In this document: positions 44,385-52,547 of the stretch, in pieces | How the letters are laid out: every line of letters starts with the position of its first letter | How positions within the stretch are numbered: the first letter of the stretch is position 1 | Source: Candidatus Omnitrophota bacterium | Lineage (GTDB): Bacteria; Omnitrophota; Gorgyraeia; Aquiviventales; Aquiviventaceae | Length of the DNA: 59,413 bases | Reading direction: 5' to 3' | NCBI GenBank assembly: GCA_016209275.1 | Contig: JACQWM010000056.1 | Coordinates: 1 to 59,413, forward strand | Notes under the pieces: generated by a model | The model's input: the letters and a program-made list of their open reading frames with translations, nothing else | Database searches by the model: none | Told to the model about the DNA's origin: nothing | Made by a program: the position numbers and the translations under genes

Positions 44385-45692
44385 ATGAACAAAAATGAGC
44401 TGATCGCGATCCTCAATGACTGGAACTTCTGGCGCAGGGAGCTGGAGACCGGCGTTCCTCGACACCAGTATCTGGCGAGTGTTAAGCGGTTCCTTGACAC
44501 GAATCAGGTGCTCACGATTACCGGGCCCCGACGCGCGGGAAAGTCCTTCCTCATGCGACAGGCGGCTTGGGCCTTGACCAAAGACGGCGTGCGCACGGAG
44601 AACATCCTGATCGCGAATTTTGAGGATCCGCGGTTTCCGGAGCTGACGATCAAACTCCTTGAGCAGCTGTATGAAACCTATCTCGAATTTCTCACGCCCA
44701 AAGGTCCGGTCTATCTCTTCCTGGATGAAGTGCAAGAGATTGACGGGTGGGAGCGATGGGTCCGATACATGCACGAACTCAAGAAAGCCAAGCTCGTGGT
44801 TTCGGGCTCCAACGCCAAGCTCTTAAGCCGCGAGCTGGGCACGCTATTAACCGGCCGGCACCTCGATGTGACCGTGTTCCCCTTATCCTTCACAGAGTTC
44901 CTGGCGTTTAACGGCGTGGCCGTCAACGATCGGCTGGATCTCTTGAACAAGCGAGTGGAAATCCAGGGGCTGTTGCGCAAGTATCTGGAGTTCGGCGCCT
45001 TTCCCGAGGTGAGCTTGTCGCAACAGAAGCAGGCGATCTTGCTGAGCTACTTCGAGGACTTGGTCACGAAAGATCTATTGCGGCGCTTCAAGGTCCGCAA
45101 GCCGCAGGAACTGAAGGCGCTGATCAAGCACTACCTGAGCCATGTGGCCACGTTGACCACCTTTCATTCGCTGGCGAAATTCTTGAAACTCTCTCCGGGG
45201 ACGGTGGAGAAGTTCTCCAGCTACCTGGAGCAGGTGTATCTCGTCTTCTTTGTGAAGCGCTTCTCCTTCAAAGTGCGGGAGCAGGAGAAGAATCCCCGCA
45301 AAGTCTACGCCATTGACACCGGCCTGAGCAACACGGTTGGCTTCCGATTTTCCGAGAATATCGGACGGCTCGCCGAAAATGTGGTCTTCTTGCACTTGAA
45401 GCGTCAGCAGGTCCTTCACCCGGACGCTGAGCTGTATTACTGGAAAGACCTCCATCACCGAGAGGTGGATTTCGTGATCAAGGAAGGCACCAAGGTCAAG
45501 CAACTGATTCAGGTTTGCTGGCATGTGGAAGATGCCCGGACCAAGGACCGAGAGCTGCGCAGCCTCGTCAAAGCGATGGAGGAGCTCAAGGTGAGCCGTT
45601 CGCTCGTCATCACCGAGGAGCATGAGGCTGAGGAGCAGTTTAAAGGCCGACGGATTGCCTTCACCCCATTATGGAAATGGTTGCTCGGATGA
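44385..45692 (+). CDS. AAA ATPase with DUF4143 nuclease-like C-terminus
   Basis: The product has 435 residues from ATG 44385; a GTG at 44376 is an alternative start. An AAA_14 domain carries Walker A ITGPRRAGKSFLMRQA (~45), Walker B VYLFLDEVQEIDGWE (~115) and the sensor-type VVSGSNAKLLSRELGTLLTGR. The C-terminal half has the DUF4143 pattern KVYAIDTGLSNTVGFRFSEN, LAENVVFLHLKRQQ, and a restriction-endonuclease-like core ELYYWKDLHHREVDFVIKEG. This family is common in accessory DNA; its role is not established, and suggestions include nucleic-acid processing. It is the first gene of a module bounded by pilC-end repeats. Confidence 0.85.
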   Translation: MNKNELIAILNDWNFWRRELETGVPRHQYLASVKRFLDTNQVLTITGPRRAGKSFLMRQAAWALTKDGVRTENILIANFEDPRFPELTIKLLEQLYETYLEFLTPKGPVYLFLDEVQEIDGWERWVRYMHELKKAKLVVSGSNAKLLSRELGTLLTGRHLDVTVFPLSFTEFLAFNGVAVNDRLDLLNKRVEIQGLLRKYLEFGAFPEVSLSQQKQAILLSYFEDLVTKDLLRRFKVRKPQELKALIKHYLSHVATLTTFHSLAKFLKLSPGTVEKFSSYLEQVYLVFFVKRFSFKVREQEKNPRKVYAIDTGLSNTVGFRFSENIGRLAENVVFLHLKRQQVLHPDAELYYWKDLHHREVDFVIKEGTKVKQLIQVCWHVEDARTKDRELRSLVKAMEELKVSRSLVITEEHEAEEQFKGRRIAFTPLWKWLLG

Positions 45693-45757
45693 GATGATAT
45701 CAGCCTTGATCCGCTGGCGTGCAGCTCGCGGTTTGACGATGCAGCTGTGGACGTTAA

Positions 45758-45807
45758 TTGACACGTTGCGTCGCAACGTTGACAAGCATGTGTGGCCATG
45801 TTACGCT
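45758..45807 (+). promoter_or_regulatory. Promoter with overlapping palindromic operator, possibly leaderless
   Basis: TTGACA occurs twice (45758-45763 and 45779-45784). The second, with a 17-bp spacer and TACGCT (45802-45807) preceded by TGT, forms an extended -10 promoter whose start would fall at or next to the ATG at 45814. Between the two -35 copies lies a perfect palindrome, ACGTTGCG-T-CGCAACGT (45763-45779), touching both. This is the classic layout of an autorepressed pair. Confidence 0.65.
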
Positions 45808-45813
45808 TTTCCT

Positions 45814-46050
45814 ATGAAGAAAAGCGAATCGATTGAGCAAATCCGTCGGCGGTTTCGACGCGAGTGGCTGCTGGTGGGGGTGGATCGATTGGATCCTCAC
45901 ACGCAGGTGCCACTGCGCGGGCGCTTGCTCGCGCACTCCCCGCACCGTAATGAGATGTACGACCGGTGGACAGACGTGAAGGAGCTCAGCGTCGTCCTGT
46001 ATTCGGAGAAGACCCTCCCCCAGGGATACGCGGTCGCGTTCCGTGCCTGA
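45814..46050 (+). CDS. Small conserved-type protein paired with a retropepsin
   Basis: The start at ATG 45814 gives 78 residues. The sequence opens MKKSESIEQIRRRFRREWLL and contains VDRLDPHTQVPLRGRLLAHS, then DVKELSVVLYSEKTLPQGYA. It is highly charged, without a signal peptide, membrane segment or recognised catalytic motif. I recall similar small proteins next to retropepsin genes in other environmental genomes, but cannot verify this here. The gene overlaps the retropepsin start by 8 bp, and the promoter palindrome suggests autoregulation. It could be the antitoxin-like or substrate partner of the protease; function is unknown. Confidence 0.6.
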   Translation: MKKSESIEQIRRRFRREWLLVGVDRLDPHTQVPLRGRLLAHSPHRNEMYDRWTDVKELSVVLYSEKTLPQGYAVAFRA

Positions 46051-46429
46051 GTATCCTCTCCTTTTCGAAGCTGGACTTCTCATCATCTATGTGCGCCTGA
46101 CGGGCCCACAAGGGAGTCGTCTTGTCCGCGTTGCCGTGGATACGGGAGCGACCACCACCATGGTGCCCCCGAAGGCCGCATTGGCGATCGGGGTTAACCC
46201 GGCCCAATCAACCCAATTTCGGGAAACACTCACGGCTAGCGGCAAGGAGCTGATCCCACTCATCATTATCCCTGAGCTACGGATTTTTGAACGCAGCTTT
46301 CACCGTGTCACCCTCGCCTGCCACGAGCTGCCCGGCGAAAGCCCCATCGATGGCCTACTCGGCCTCGACTTGCTTATCCCGCTTCAGGCCGTCATTGATC
46401 TGCGTCGGAAATGCCTCTCCGTGTTATAA
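46043..46429 (+). CDS. Retropepsin-like aspartic protease
   Basis: The product has 128 residues with a GTG start overlapping the upstream stop by 8 bp. The active-site motif is VRVAVDTGATTTMVPPKAAL (Asp-Thr-Gly-Ala), with the complementary flap/psi segment SPIDGLLGLDLLIPLQAVID. Retropepsin-like bacterial proteases dimerise so that each chain supplies one catalytic Asp. No signal peptide is visible, so a cytoplasmic role is likely. Its stop lies 16 bp before the displaced pilC 3'-end repeat, at the end of the inserted module. Confidence 0.8.
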   Translation: MPEYPLLFEAGLLIIYVRLTGPQGSRLVRVAVDTGATTTMVPPKAALAIGVNPAQSTQFRETLTASGKELIPLIIIPELRIFERSFHRVTLACHELPGESPIDGLLGLDLLIPLQAVIDLRRKCLSVL

Positions 46430-46445
46430 TCTTCGCCATTCACTC

Positions 46446-46595
46446 ATCGGCGGCATCGTCGTCGCCCTCTTCACCCCACCCCCTGTCGCAGTCGCCAATG
46501 GCGACGCCTTGGCGTTGCCGAGGCCGCCGCTGCGCGGCGGAGCAACAGGGGGCGGGGTCATGCCCATCTTCCAAATCTCCACCCTCATCCACTAA
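46446..46595 (+). pseudogene. Displaced pilC 3'-end fragment, split by a MITE-like insertion
   Basis: 46446-46473 equals 44185-44212 exactly and 46561-46595 matches 44213-44247 with four synonymous changes. The two parts are separated by an 84-bp insertion plus a 3-bp duplication. No further upstream part of pilC is present. The C-ending codons agree with the GC-rich style of the surrounding genes, suggesting that this is the original pilC end left behind after insertion of the module. Confidence 0.9.
46474..46557. mobile_element. 84-bp MITE-like palindromic insertion with TCA target duplication
   Basis: The ends CCCCACCCCCTGTCGC (46474-46489) and GCAACAGGGGGCGGGG (46542-46557) are inverted repeats matching at 14 of 16 positions. 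TCA flanks both sides (46471-46473 and 46558-46560), and removing one TCA plus the insert restores the pilC 3'-end sequence exactly. Internal hairpins GTCGCC-AAT-GGCGAC (46491-46505) and CCGCCG...CGGCGG (46524-46540) fill the middle. It has no coding capacity and would need a transposase in trans. Confidence 0.88.
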
Positions 46596-46644
46596 CGACG
46601 AGATACTTCAACAGGCCGCTGTGGCAGTTGAACGCGGAATCGTC

Positions 46645-46650
46645 TATAAT
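46645..46650 (+). promoter_or_regulatory. Candidate -10 box of the polysaccharide cluster
   Basis: A consensus TATAAT stands 50 bp before the epimerase ATG. The matching -35 (TGGCAG at 46623-46628, 16-bp spacing) is poor, so activation by a regulator is possible. Confidence 0.45.
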
Positions 46651-46699
46651 AACTCCTGGTCGTCCTCAGTCATTATCCATCCTTCAGTAGGATGCGTGC

Positions 46700-47713
46700 A
46701 TGTGGAATCATCGCCATGTGTTAGTGACAGGAGGCGCTTCCTTTATTGGATCGCATCTTGTCGATGCCCTGGTGGCCAAGGGTGCCCGGGTGCGGGTGGT
46801 CGACAACCTTTCCAGCGGCAAGCTGGAGAACCTGCGTTCGCATCTTGAGCAAGAAACCATTGAGTTCCGCCAGGGCGATTTGCTCGCTCCCGATATAGCC
46901 CAAGCGGCGGTGCAGGGGATCAGCATCGTCTTTCACCTCGCGGCGGATCATGGGGGGCGGGGCTACGTCGATCTCCATCAAGTCGCCTGTTCCACCAACC
47001 TCCTCTTAGATAGCCAACTCTTTCGAATGGCCTGCGAAGCCGGCGTCGAAAAGGTCGTCTTTGCCTCCTCAGGCTGCGTCTATCCAAACCACCTCCAAAT
47101 GGACCCGCGGCAGGAGCTGTATCTGACCGAGGAGATGGTGGGTCCGCCATATGACGCCGACAACATGTACGGATGGGCCAAACTCATGGCCGAGCTGACG
47201 CTGAAAGCCTACTATCGGGAGCGCGGCATGAAGTCGGCCTCCTGCCGGTACTTCACCGTCTATGGGCCCCGCGGGGTGGAGAATCACGCGGTGATCGCCA
47301 TGATCGCCCGCGCCTTTATCAAGGAAGACCCCTTTGTGGTCTGGGGCACGGGAGAGCAAGTGCGGAACTGGACCTATGTGGATGATATCGTCTCCGGCAC
47401 GATCCTCGCGGCCGAGCGGATCGATGACGGCACGGCCGTCAATCTTGGGACCACGGAGCGCATCCGCGTCATCGATGCCGCCCAGCAGATTCTTCGCTAC
47501 ACCGGACACGAGGCTCCCATCCGCTTGGCTCCGGAGATGCCCACCGGGCCGTTAAATCGCGTCGCCGATAACCAGCTCGCAAAGCGCTTGCTGGGATGGG
47601 CGCCCTGCGTCCCCTTCCACGAAGGGGTCTGCCGCACCATCGACTGGTACTTTGCCGATCGCCAGCGTGACGAAGTTGCAAGCAATCTTCAGAGTCTTCT
47701 CACCGAGCGATGA
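46700..47713 (+). CDS. NAD-dependent epimerase/dehydratase (extended SDR)
   Basis: The product has 337 residues. The NAD-binding motif is VLVTGGASFIGSHLVDAL; the catalytic residues are Ser in VVFASSGCVYP and Tyr/Lys in MYGWAKLMAEL. RYFTVYGPRG and GEQVRNWTYVDDIVSGTI are typical sugar-nucleotide epimerase segments. It probably interconverts UDP- or GDP-sugars (GalE-, GMER- or glucuronate-epimerase-like); the exact substrate is not readable. It opens the surface polysaccharide cluster and overlaps the nucleotide-sugar dehydrogenase gene by 4 bp. Confidence 0.88.
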   Translation: MWNHRHVLVTGGASFIGSHLVDALVAKGARVRVVDNLSSGKLENLRSHLEQETIEFRQGDLLAPDIAQAAVQGISIVFHLAADHGGRGYVDLHQVACSTNLLLDSQLFRMACEAGVEKVVFASSGCVYPNHLQMDPRQELYLTEEMVGPPYDADNMYGWAKLMAELTLKAYYRERGMKSASCRYFTVYGPRGVENHAVIAMIARAFIKEDPFVVWGTGEQVRNWTYVDDIVSGTILAAERIDDGTAVNLGTTERIRVIDAAQQILRYTGHEAPIRLAPEMPTGPLNRVADNQLAKRLLGWAPCVPFHEGVCRTIDWYFADRQRDEVASNLQSLLTER

Positions 47714-49092
47714 GTTCCGAGACGCGCTGTTCCGTAGTCGGCCTGGGAAAACTCGGAAGTTGTCTCGCTGGGGTGCTGGCGAGCAAAGGGTTTGAGGTGA
47801 CTGGCGTCGATGTGGACGACGACGTAGTCGCGGCGTTTCACCGAGGAGAAAGCCGATTGAGCGAACCACAGCTCGCTCGCCTGCTCGCTGAGTACCGAAC
47901 GCATCTTCGGGCGACCGGATCGCATCGCGAAGCTGTCCAAGATTCCGAGGTGACGATGGTGGTCGTGCCGACACCGTCCGAGCCAACCGGTGGTTTCTCG
48001 CTGAGCTACGTGCTCGATGCGATGCGCAAGATTGGCCAGGGGATCGCCGCGAAGGCTGACTATCACCTGGTCGTCATCAACAGCACCGTGCTGCCGGGGT
48101 CGATGACGGTGGTTCAGCAGGCCCTGGAAGAGTCATCGGGGAAGATGTGCGGGAAAGATTTCGGCGTCTGCTATAACCCCTTGTTTGTCTCGCTCGGGTC
48201 CGTGATTCCGAATATCCTCCGGGCGGATTTCATTCTCATCGGGCAATCCGATGAGCCGGCGGGCCGGCGGTTGGAAGCCGTGTATCACCGGATCATGGAG
48301 AGTTCGCCGCCGATTGCGCGGATGAATTTCGTCAATGCCGAACTGACGAAACTTGCCGTTAACACGTTTGTTACGACAAAAATCTCATTCGCCAATATGC
48401 TTGCGGAAATGTGCGAGCAGCTCCCGGGGGCTGATGTGGACGTGGTGACGCGCGCCCTCGGCCTTGATAGCCGCATCGGCGCCCGCTATCTTCAGGGAGG
48501 GGCCAGTTATGGGGGGCCATGTTTTCCGCGCGATAACAAGGCGATCATTTCCCTGGCTCAGCAGCTTCGCTGTGCCCCCCTCATTGCCGAGAGCACCGAT
48601 CGCTTCAACCACCATCACGCCCAGAGGCTCTGGGGGCGCGTCAGGGAGGTGCTGACACCCGGTGTTGCCGTGGCGGTTCTCGGCTTGGCGTATAAACCCG
48701 GCACCGACGTGATCGAAGAATCGTTCGGGATGTTTCTGGCTGCTCAACTGGTTTCAGCAGGCGTTCCCACGATGGTGTTCGATCCGCTACCGGGGGCCAT
48801 GGAGCAATGTCGCCGACAGCTCGGTGGCAATGTCGCTTATGCAGCCAGCGTGACCGAGAGCTTAGCTGAAGCCGATGTCGTTATTTTCACTATTCCCTGC
48901 AAGGAATTCGGGATGTTGACCGCGCAGGACTTTCCGGTGAAAGCACCTCCGATTGCCGTGTTTGACTGCTGGCGTCTGCTCACGAAGAACCTCCAAGGGG
49001 CTCCACACGTCACGTTCCTCCCGCTCGGCGTTGGAGAGACAGTTCCAGCTTTAGCCCCCTCCTTGTTAAGCTCGTCTGCCACCGCCTCATGA
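47710..49092 (+). CDS. UDP-glucose/GDP-mannose family nucleotide-sugar dehydrogenase
   Basis: The product has 460 residues. It oxidises a nucleotide sugar to the uronic acid with two NAD. The Rossmann motif is [46 protein letters not shown] and [21 protein letters not shown] follow. The catalytic Cys is in [14 protein letters not shown], and the C-terminal UDP-binding domain contains [19 protein letters not shown]. The UDP-glucose, UDP-GlcNAc and GDP-mannose subfamilies cannot be separated by eye. It is coupled by 4-bp overlaps to the epimerase upstream and the methyltransferase downstream. Confidence 0.92.
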   Translation: MSSETRCSVVGLGKLGSCLAGVLASKGFEVTGVDVDDDVVAAFHRGESRLSEPQLARLLAEYRTHLRATGSHREAVQDSEVTMVVVPTPSEPTGGFSLSYVLDAMRKIGQGIAAKADYHLVVINSTVLPGSMTVVQQALEESSGKMCGKDFGVCYNPLFVSLGSVIPNILRADFILIGQSDEPAGRRLEAVYHRIMESSPPIARMNFVNAELTKLAVNTFVTTKISFANMLAEMCEQLPGADVDVVTRALGLDSRIGARYLQGGASYGGPCFPRDNKAIISLAQQLRCAPLIAESTDRFNHHHAQRLWGRVREVLTPGVAVAVLGLAYKPGTDVIEESFGMFLAAQLVSAGVPTMVFDPLPGAMEQCRRQLGGNVAYAASVTESLAEADVVIFTIPCKEFGMLTAQDFPVKAPPIAVFDCWRLLTKNLQGAPHVTFLPLGVGETVPALAPSLLSSSATAS

Positions 49093-49910
49093 TTGACGAG
49101 AGATCACTTGTTGAAGATGTCCAAATATTTTGGGACCGGCAACCGTGCAATATCCGCCATTCGCCGCATTCCGTCGGCACACGACAATACTTCGATGAGG
49201 TGGAAGCGAGAAAATATTTTGTGGAACCGCATATTCCTGATTTTGCGCAGTTCGGTCGATGGCAAGGCCGAAAGGTGCTAGAGATTGGCTGTGGCATCGG
49301 AACTGACGCGGTCAATTTTGCTCGCGCAGGGGCCCAGGTGACGGTTATCGACTTGTCAGAACGCAGTCTGAATTTGTGCCAGGAGCGTTTTGAGCGGTAT
49401 GGATTGACGGGCCGGTTTTTCCACGGCAATGTCGAGGAGTTGAGCCGGGTCGTTCCGGTTGAGGCCTATGACTTGGTGTATAGTTTTGGTGTTTTGCACC
49501 ACACCCCGCGACCGGAACGCGCAGTCGAGGAAATTCAGAAATATCTCGCCCCCCACTCCGAACTGAAGCTGATGCTCTACTCCAGGTGGAGCTGGAAGAC
49601 GTTGTGGATCATTTTGACCTATGGGCGTGGGGCATGGTGGCGCGCCGATCGGCTCATCCGTGTCTACTCGGAGGCTCAAACTGGCTGCCCCGTCACCTAT
49701 GTGTATTCAATACGACAGATTCGCCGGCTGTTGCGAGGGTTGACGATTCTTCAGATGCGCAAGACGCACATTTTCCCCTACGCCATCGAGAAGTATGTTA
49801 AGTACGAGTATGTGCGTGTCTGGTATTTTCGTTGGATGCCAGCTTCGCTGTTTCGAGGTCTTGAGCGTTTCTTTGGCTGGCATACCTTAGTGGTGGCCAA
49901 GCTCCCATGA
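49089..49910 (+). CDS. SAM-dependent methyltransferase
   Basis: The product has 273 residues. Class I methyltransferase motif I is [19 protein letters not shown] (~residues 60-78), followed by [14 protein letters not shown] and the motif IV-like [20 protein letters not shown]. The C-terminal ~100 residues are aromatic and basic ([20 protein letters not shown]), perhaps membrane-associated. Its place in the cluster suggests methylation of a sugar or lipid-linked intermediate. It overlaps the dehydrogenase gene by 4 bp and is followed by a 74-bp gap containing only a weak AGACAC/GTGTCT hairpin. Confidence 0.85.
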   Translation: MIDERSLVEDVQIFWDRQPCNIRHSPHSVGTRQYFDEVEARKYFVEPHIPDFAQFGRWQGRKVLEIGCGIGTDAVNFARAGAQVTVIDLSERSLNLCQERFERYGLTGRFFHGNVEELSRVVPVEAYDLVYSFGVLHHTPRPERAVEEIQKYLAPHSELKLMLYSRWSWKTLWIILTYGRGAWWRADRLIRVYSEAQTGCPVTYVYSIRQIRRLLRGLTILQMRKTHIFPYAIEKYVKYEYVRVWYFRWMPASLFRGLERFFGWHTLVVAKLP

Positions 49911-49984
49911 GACACTCCCTCTGCGTGTCTCCAACACTCCGCCACAACATTCGTCCTATCATCAGGCTCTAGTCGCGACCGGCA

Positions 49985-51217
49985 ATGGGTAAGCGCACGC
50001 CGGGCACGTTCATCCTCCGAGTAAGCGTGGTTGTGTGTTCCCTCATAGGAGCGCTTCTTTTTCTCGAGAGCGTCATGACCCTTGTTGACTGGAGGAAGGG
50101 CGGGAAACTGATTTCAGTCCAAGAAAAACTCCTGCGTGAGCGAAATGTGTATCTTGAGCAACTCGTTCCTGCGCAGATGGATTACGCGGATTTGATGTTT
50201 CCGCATCCCTACCTGTCGTTTGTCCATAATCCCGCCGTCAGGGTGAATACGGTCCAAATCAATAATATTGGCCTCCTGGGGCATGACATGCCGATGAAGA
50301 AGGAGCCGGGCGTGTTTGTGATTCTGCTGACCGGCGGCTCGGTGGCCAGCCAACTCGCGGGGCTGCGTGTTGAGCAGAACGAACTCGAACGAGAGCTGAA
50401 CGCCCACTATCGAACGGGTGACATTAAACGCTTTATCGTGCTGAATGGTGGGGTGGGTGCGTGGCACCAGCCGCAGCAGTTCATGCTGTTTGCGCTCTAT
50501 GCTCAGGTGCTCGATGGCGTTATCACGTTGGATGGGTTCAATGAGCGCTATGTGGTTACATCGCCCAACCGGAGCTTTGAGTTTCCGGCCGACAACTACT
50601 TTGTCGCGATGACCAATCAGTACGGTAGTTCAGAATCAGTTTTGCCTTTGTGGATCGATGGGAAGCTCTTGAAGCTTCAGCAACGGGTTTGGCTGCTGCA
50701 CCATTCACGGCTCTGCTATTTCGTCGTGAGCCAACTGCGAGCGTGGGCGCGAGGCGCCTATGTCACACAGGGGAGCATGAGGATCCAGCCAACGACCCAG
50801 GCGATCACCGAGCGATTGCTGGCTCCTACGGGGAGCTGGACCAAGGAGGAGAAATGGCAGCTGGCCATCAGCGAGTACCAGAAATACATCCGGATGATGA
50901 ACGTCATTGCCGAGTCGAGGCAGATCAGACGACTCTTTCTCATTCAGCCGGTTCCGGCTCTCGGAAAGCGTTTGACGGCTGACGAACGGAAAGTCGTCGG
51001 CGACCTCTCCTATGGGGCTGCGTATCAGCGAATGACGGACAGGCTCCTGCAGCTGAAGGGAGAACGCGTGCCCATCTACAGCCTCTTGGATGTTTTTGAC
51101 CGCTCCACTGATTCTCTCTACCAGGATGCCGTCCACGTGTCGAGTGAAGGCAACCGCATCATGGTCCGTCGCATTTTGGAGCTGCTTGAGCGGGAGTGGG
51201 GGTTCGTGCGGAACTAA
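49985..51217 (+). CDS. Membrane-anchored SGNH hydrolase-like protein (first copy)
   Basis: The product has 410 residues. An N-terminal transmembrane helix (~9-30) anchors a periplasmic domain with SGNH-type blocks: FVILLTGGSVASQLAG (block I Ser), LNGGVGAWHQPQ (block II Gly), TLDGFNERYV (block III Asn) and DAVHVSSEGNRIM (block V Asp-x-x-His). Such proteins in polysaccharide clusters act as O-acetyltransferases or deacetylases (AlgJ/AlgX-like). The protein at 54281-55453 has the same arrangement. The intact blocks suggest an active enzyme acting on the exported polymer; this is inference. Confidence 0.65.
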   Translation: MGKRTPGTFILRVSVVVCSLIGALLFLESVMTLVDWRKGGKLISVQEKLLRERNVYLEQLVPAQMDYADLMFPHPYLSFVHNPAVRVNTVQINNIGLLGHDMPMKKEPGVFVILLTGGSVASQLAGLRVEQNELERELNAHYRTGDIKRFIVLNGGVGAWHQPQQFMLFALYAQVLDGVITLDGFNERYVVTSPNRSFEFPADNYFVAMTNQYGSSESVLPLWIDGKLLKLQQRVWLLHHSRLCYFVVSQLRAWARGAYVTQGSMRIQPTTQAITERLLAPTGSWTKEEKWQLAISEYQKYIRMMNVIAESRQIRRLFLIQPVPALGKRLTADERKVVGDLSYGAAYQRMTDRLLQLKGERVPIYSLLDVFDRSTDSLYQDAVHVSSEGNRIMVRRILELLEREWGFVRN

Positions 51218-51275
51218 GCACGTCGTAAGACGGAGGACTGCGATCGACTGGCACACGCTGGTTCATAACTCCTGC

Positions 51276-52535
51276 ATGAACGTGGCAGGAGAGGCAATTC
51301 CGCTGCTGGTTTCGCTGGTCGCTGCGCCGTTGGTGATTGCCGGCCTCGGAGTTGAGCGTTTTGGCATCCTCTCGCTCACCTGGGTGATCATCTTCGGCTA
51401 TTTCAGTCTATTCGATTTTGGGCTCGGGAGAGCGACGACACGCTATGTAGCCAGAGAACTTGAGCGGTCCGAAGAGCACACGGTCGCCAAGCTGGTCTGG
51501 ACCTCACTTCTGCTGCAGGGGGGGTTGGGGATCTGTGGAGGTTTTTTGCTGGCGGGCCTCACGCCTTGGATGACGACGCGCCTGCTCCATGTCCGTCCAG
51601 AGTTCATCCATCAGACGCAACACTGTCTTTTCTGGTTGAGTCTCGGCGTCCCGTTCGTGATCTGTTCAGCAGGCCTGCGCGGGCTGCTTGAGGCGAAACT
51701 GCGCTTCGATCTGGTTAATACGGTGAAGGTACCCACGAACTGTGCGCTGTCGCTGGCTCCCGTCTTCGGGATCCACCTGGGCTTTGATCTATCGCGCATC
51801 GTCGCACTCCAAGTCATCATCACGATGGCAAGCACGGTGGTTTTGCTGGTCCTAGTACTCGGTCTCTTACCTTACCTGAAAACCATCATGCAATTTGACA
51901 GACGCGTGTTGGGACAATTGGCCGGCTACATGGGGTGGATGACGGTCCTTATGCTGACCGCGTCGCTGGTGACCTCTCTTGAACGATTTTTGATTGGGAT
52001 GAGATTATCGATGAGCGACGTGGGGTACTATACGCCCCCTGCCACTATCATTACGCGACTCATGATTATCCCCAGCGGGATTGTTATGGTGTTATTCCCA
52101 CGTTTCAGCGCCATGACTGTCGGTGATTACCAGCAGATTCAGAGATTGTTCCACCGGGCGTTCCTGTTGCTCCTGTGGGGGGTCGGCCCTCTGGCGATCC
52201 TCTTGATGGTGTTCGCCAAGAACGTGCTCGAGTTCTGGCTGGGTGTGGAATTCGCCAGCCACAGCAGCGCCGTCCTCAGGATTTTAGCGCTGGGATTTTT
52301 CTTGAATGCTCTTGGTTGGGTGCCCTCAATTATGCTTCAAGGGTTTGGCCGGCCCGATGTCGTGGCAAAACTGTTCCTCTGCGAGTTGCCCCTCTACGCC
52401 GCGCTGGGGTGGTGGTTGATTGGAGTGTGGGGGATTGAAGGGGCGGCGATCGCTTGGACGCTGCGGGCGGGCTGCGAGGCGGTACTGCAGCTATGGCTCG
52501 TACGAAAGATGGGAGTATTACCTGTCGCAGCGTGA
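51276..52535 (+). CDS. Wzx-type polysaccharide flippase
   Basis: The product has 419 residues from ATG 51276, with about 12 hydrophobic segments. Features such as EAIPLLVSLVAAPLVIAGLG, VERFGILSLTWVIIFGYFSLF, DFGLGRATTRYVARELER and LERFLIGMRLSMSDVGYYT match the polysaccharide transporter/MATE-like family that flips lipid-linked oligosaccharides. The family usually has ~10 more residues at the N-terminus. A good GGAGG (51232-51236) stands 6 nt before an ATC at 51243 that would add MDWHTLVHNSC, so a rare ATC start is possible. It follows the SGNH gene by 58 bp. Confidence 0.88.
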   Translation: MNVAGEAIPLLVSLVAAPLVIAGLGVERFGILSLTWVIIFGYFSLFDFGLGRATTRYVARELERSEEHTVAKLVWTSLLLQGGLGICGGFLLAGLTPWMTTRLLHVRPEFIHQTQHCLFWLSLGVPFVICSAGLRGLLEAKLRFDLVNTVKVPTNCALSLAPVFGIHLGFDLSRIVALQVIITMASTVVLLVLVLGLLPYLKTIMQFDRRVLGQLAGYMGWMTVLMLTASLVTSLERFLIGMRLSMSDVGYYTPPATIITRLMIIPSGIVMVLFPRFSAMTVGDYQQIQRLFHRAFLLLLWGVGPLAILLMVFAKNVLEFWLGVEFASHSSAVLRILALGFFLNALGWVPSIMLQGFGRPDVVAKLFLCELPLYAALGWWLIGVWGIEGAAIAWTLRAGCEAVLQLWLVRKMGVLPVAA

Positions 52536-52547
52536 TCGCAAAGCAAA

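Noticed and set aside
44385-45692. ATPase gene as a transposase or integrase that moved the module
   Set aside because: It has AAA/DUF4143 features and no DDE, HUH, serine or tyrosine recombinase motif.
49910-49930. Terminator after the methyltransferase gene
   Set aside because: AGACAC/GTGTCT is a 6-bp stem with a 9-nt loop and no T-run; too weak to call.
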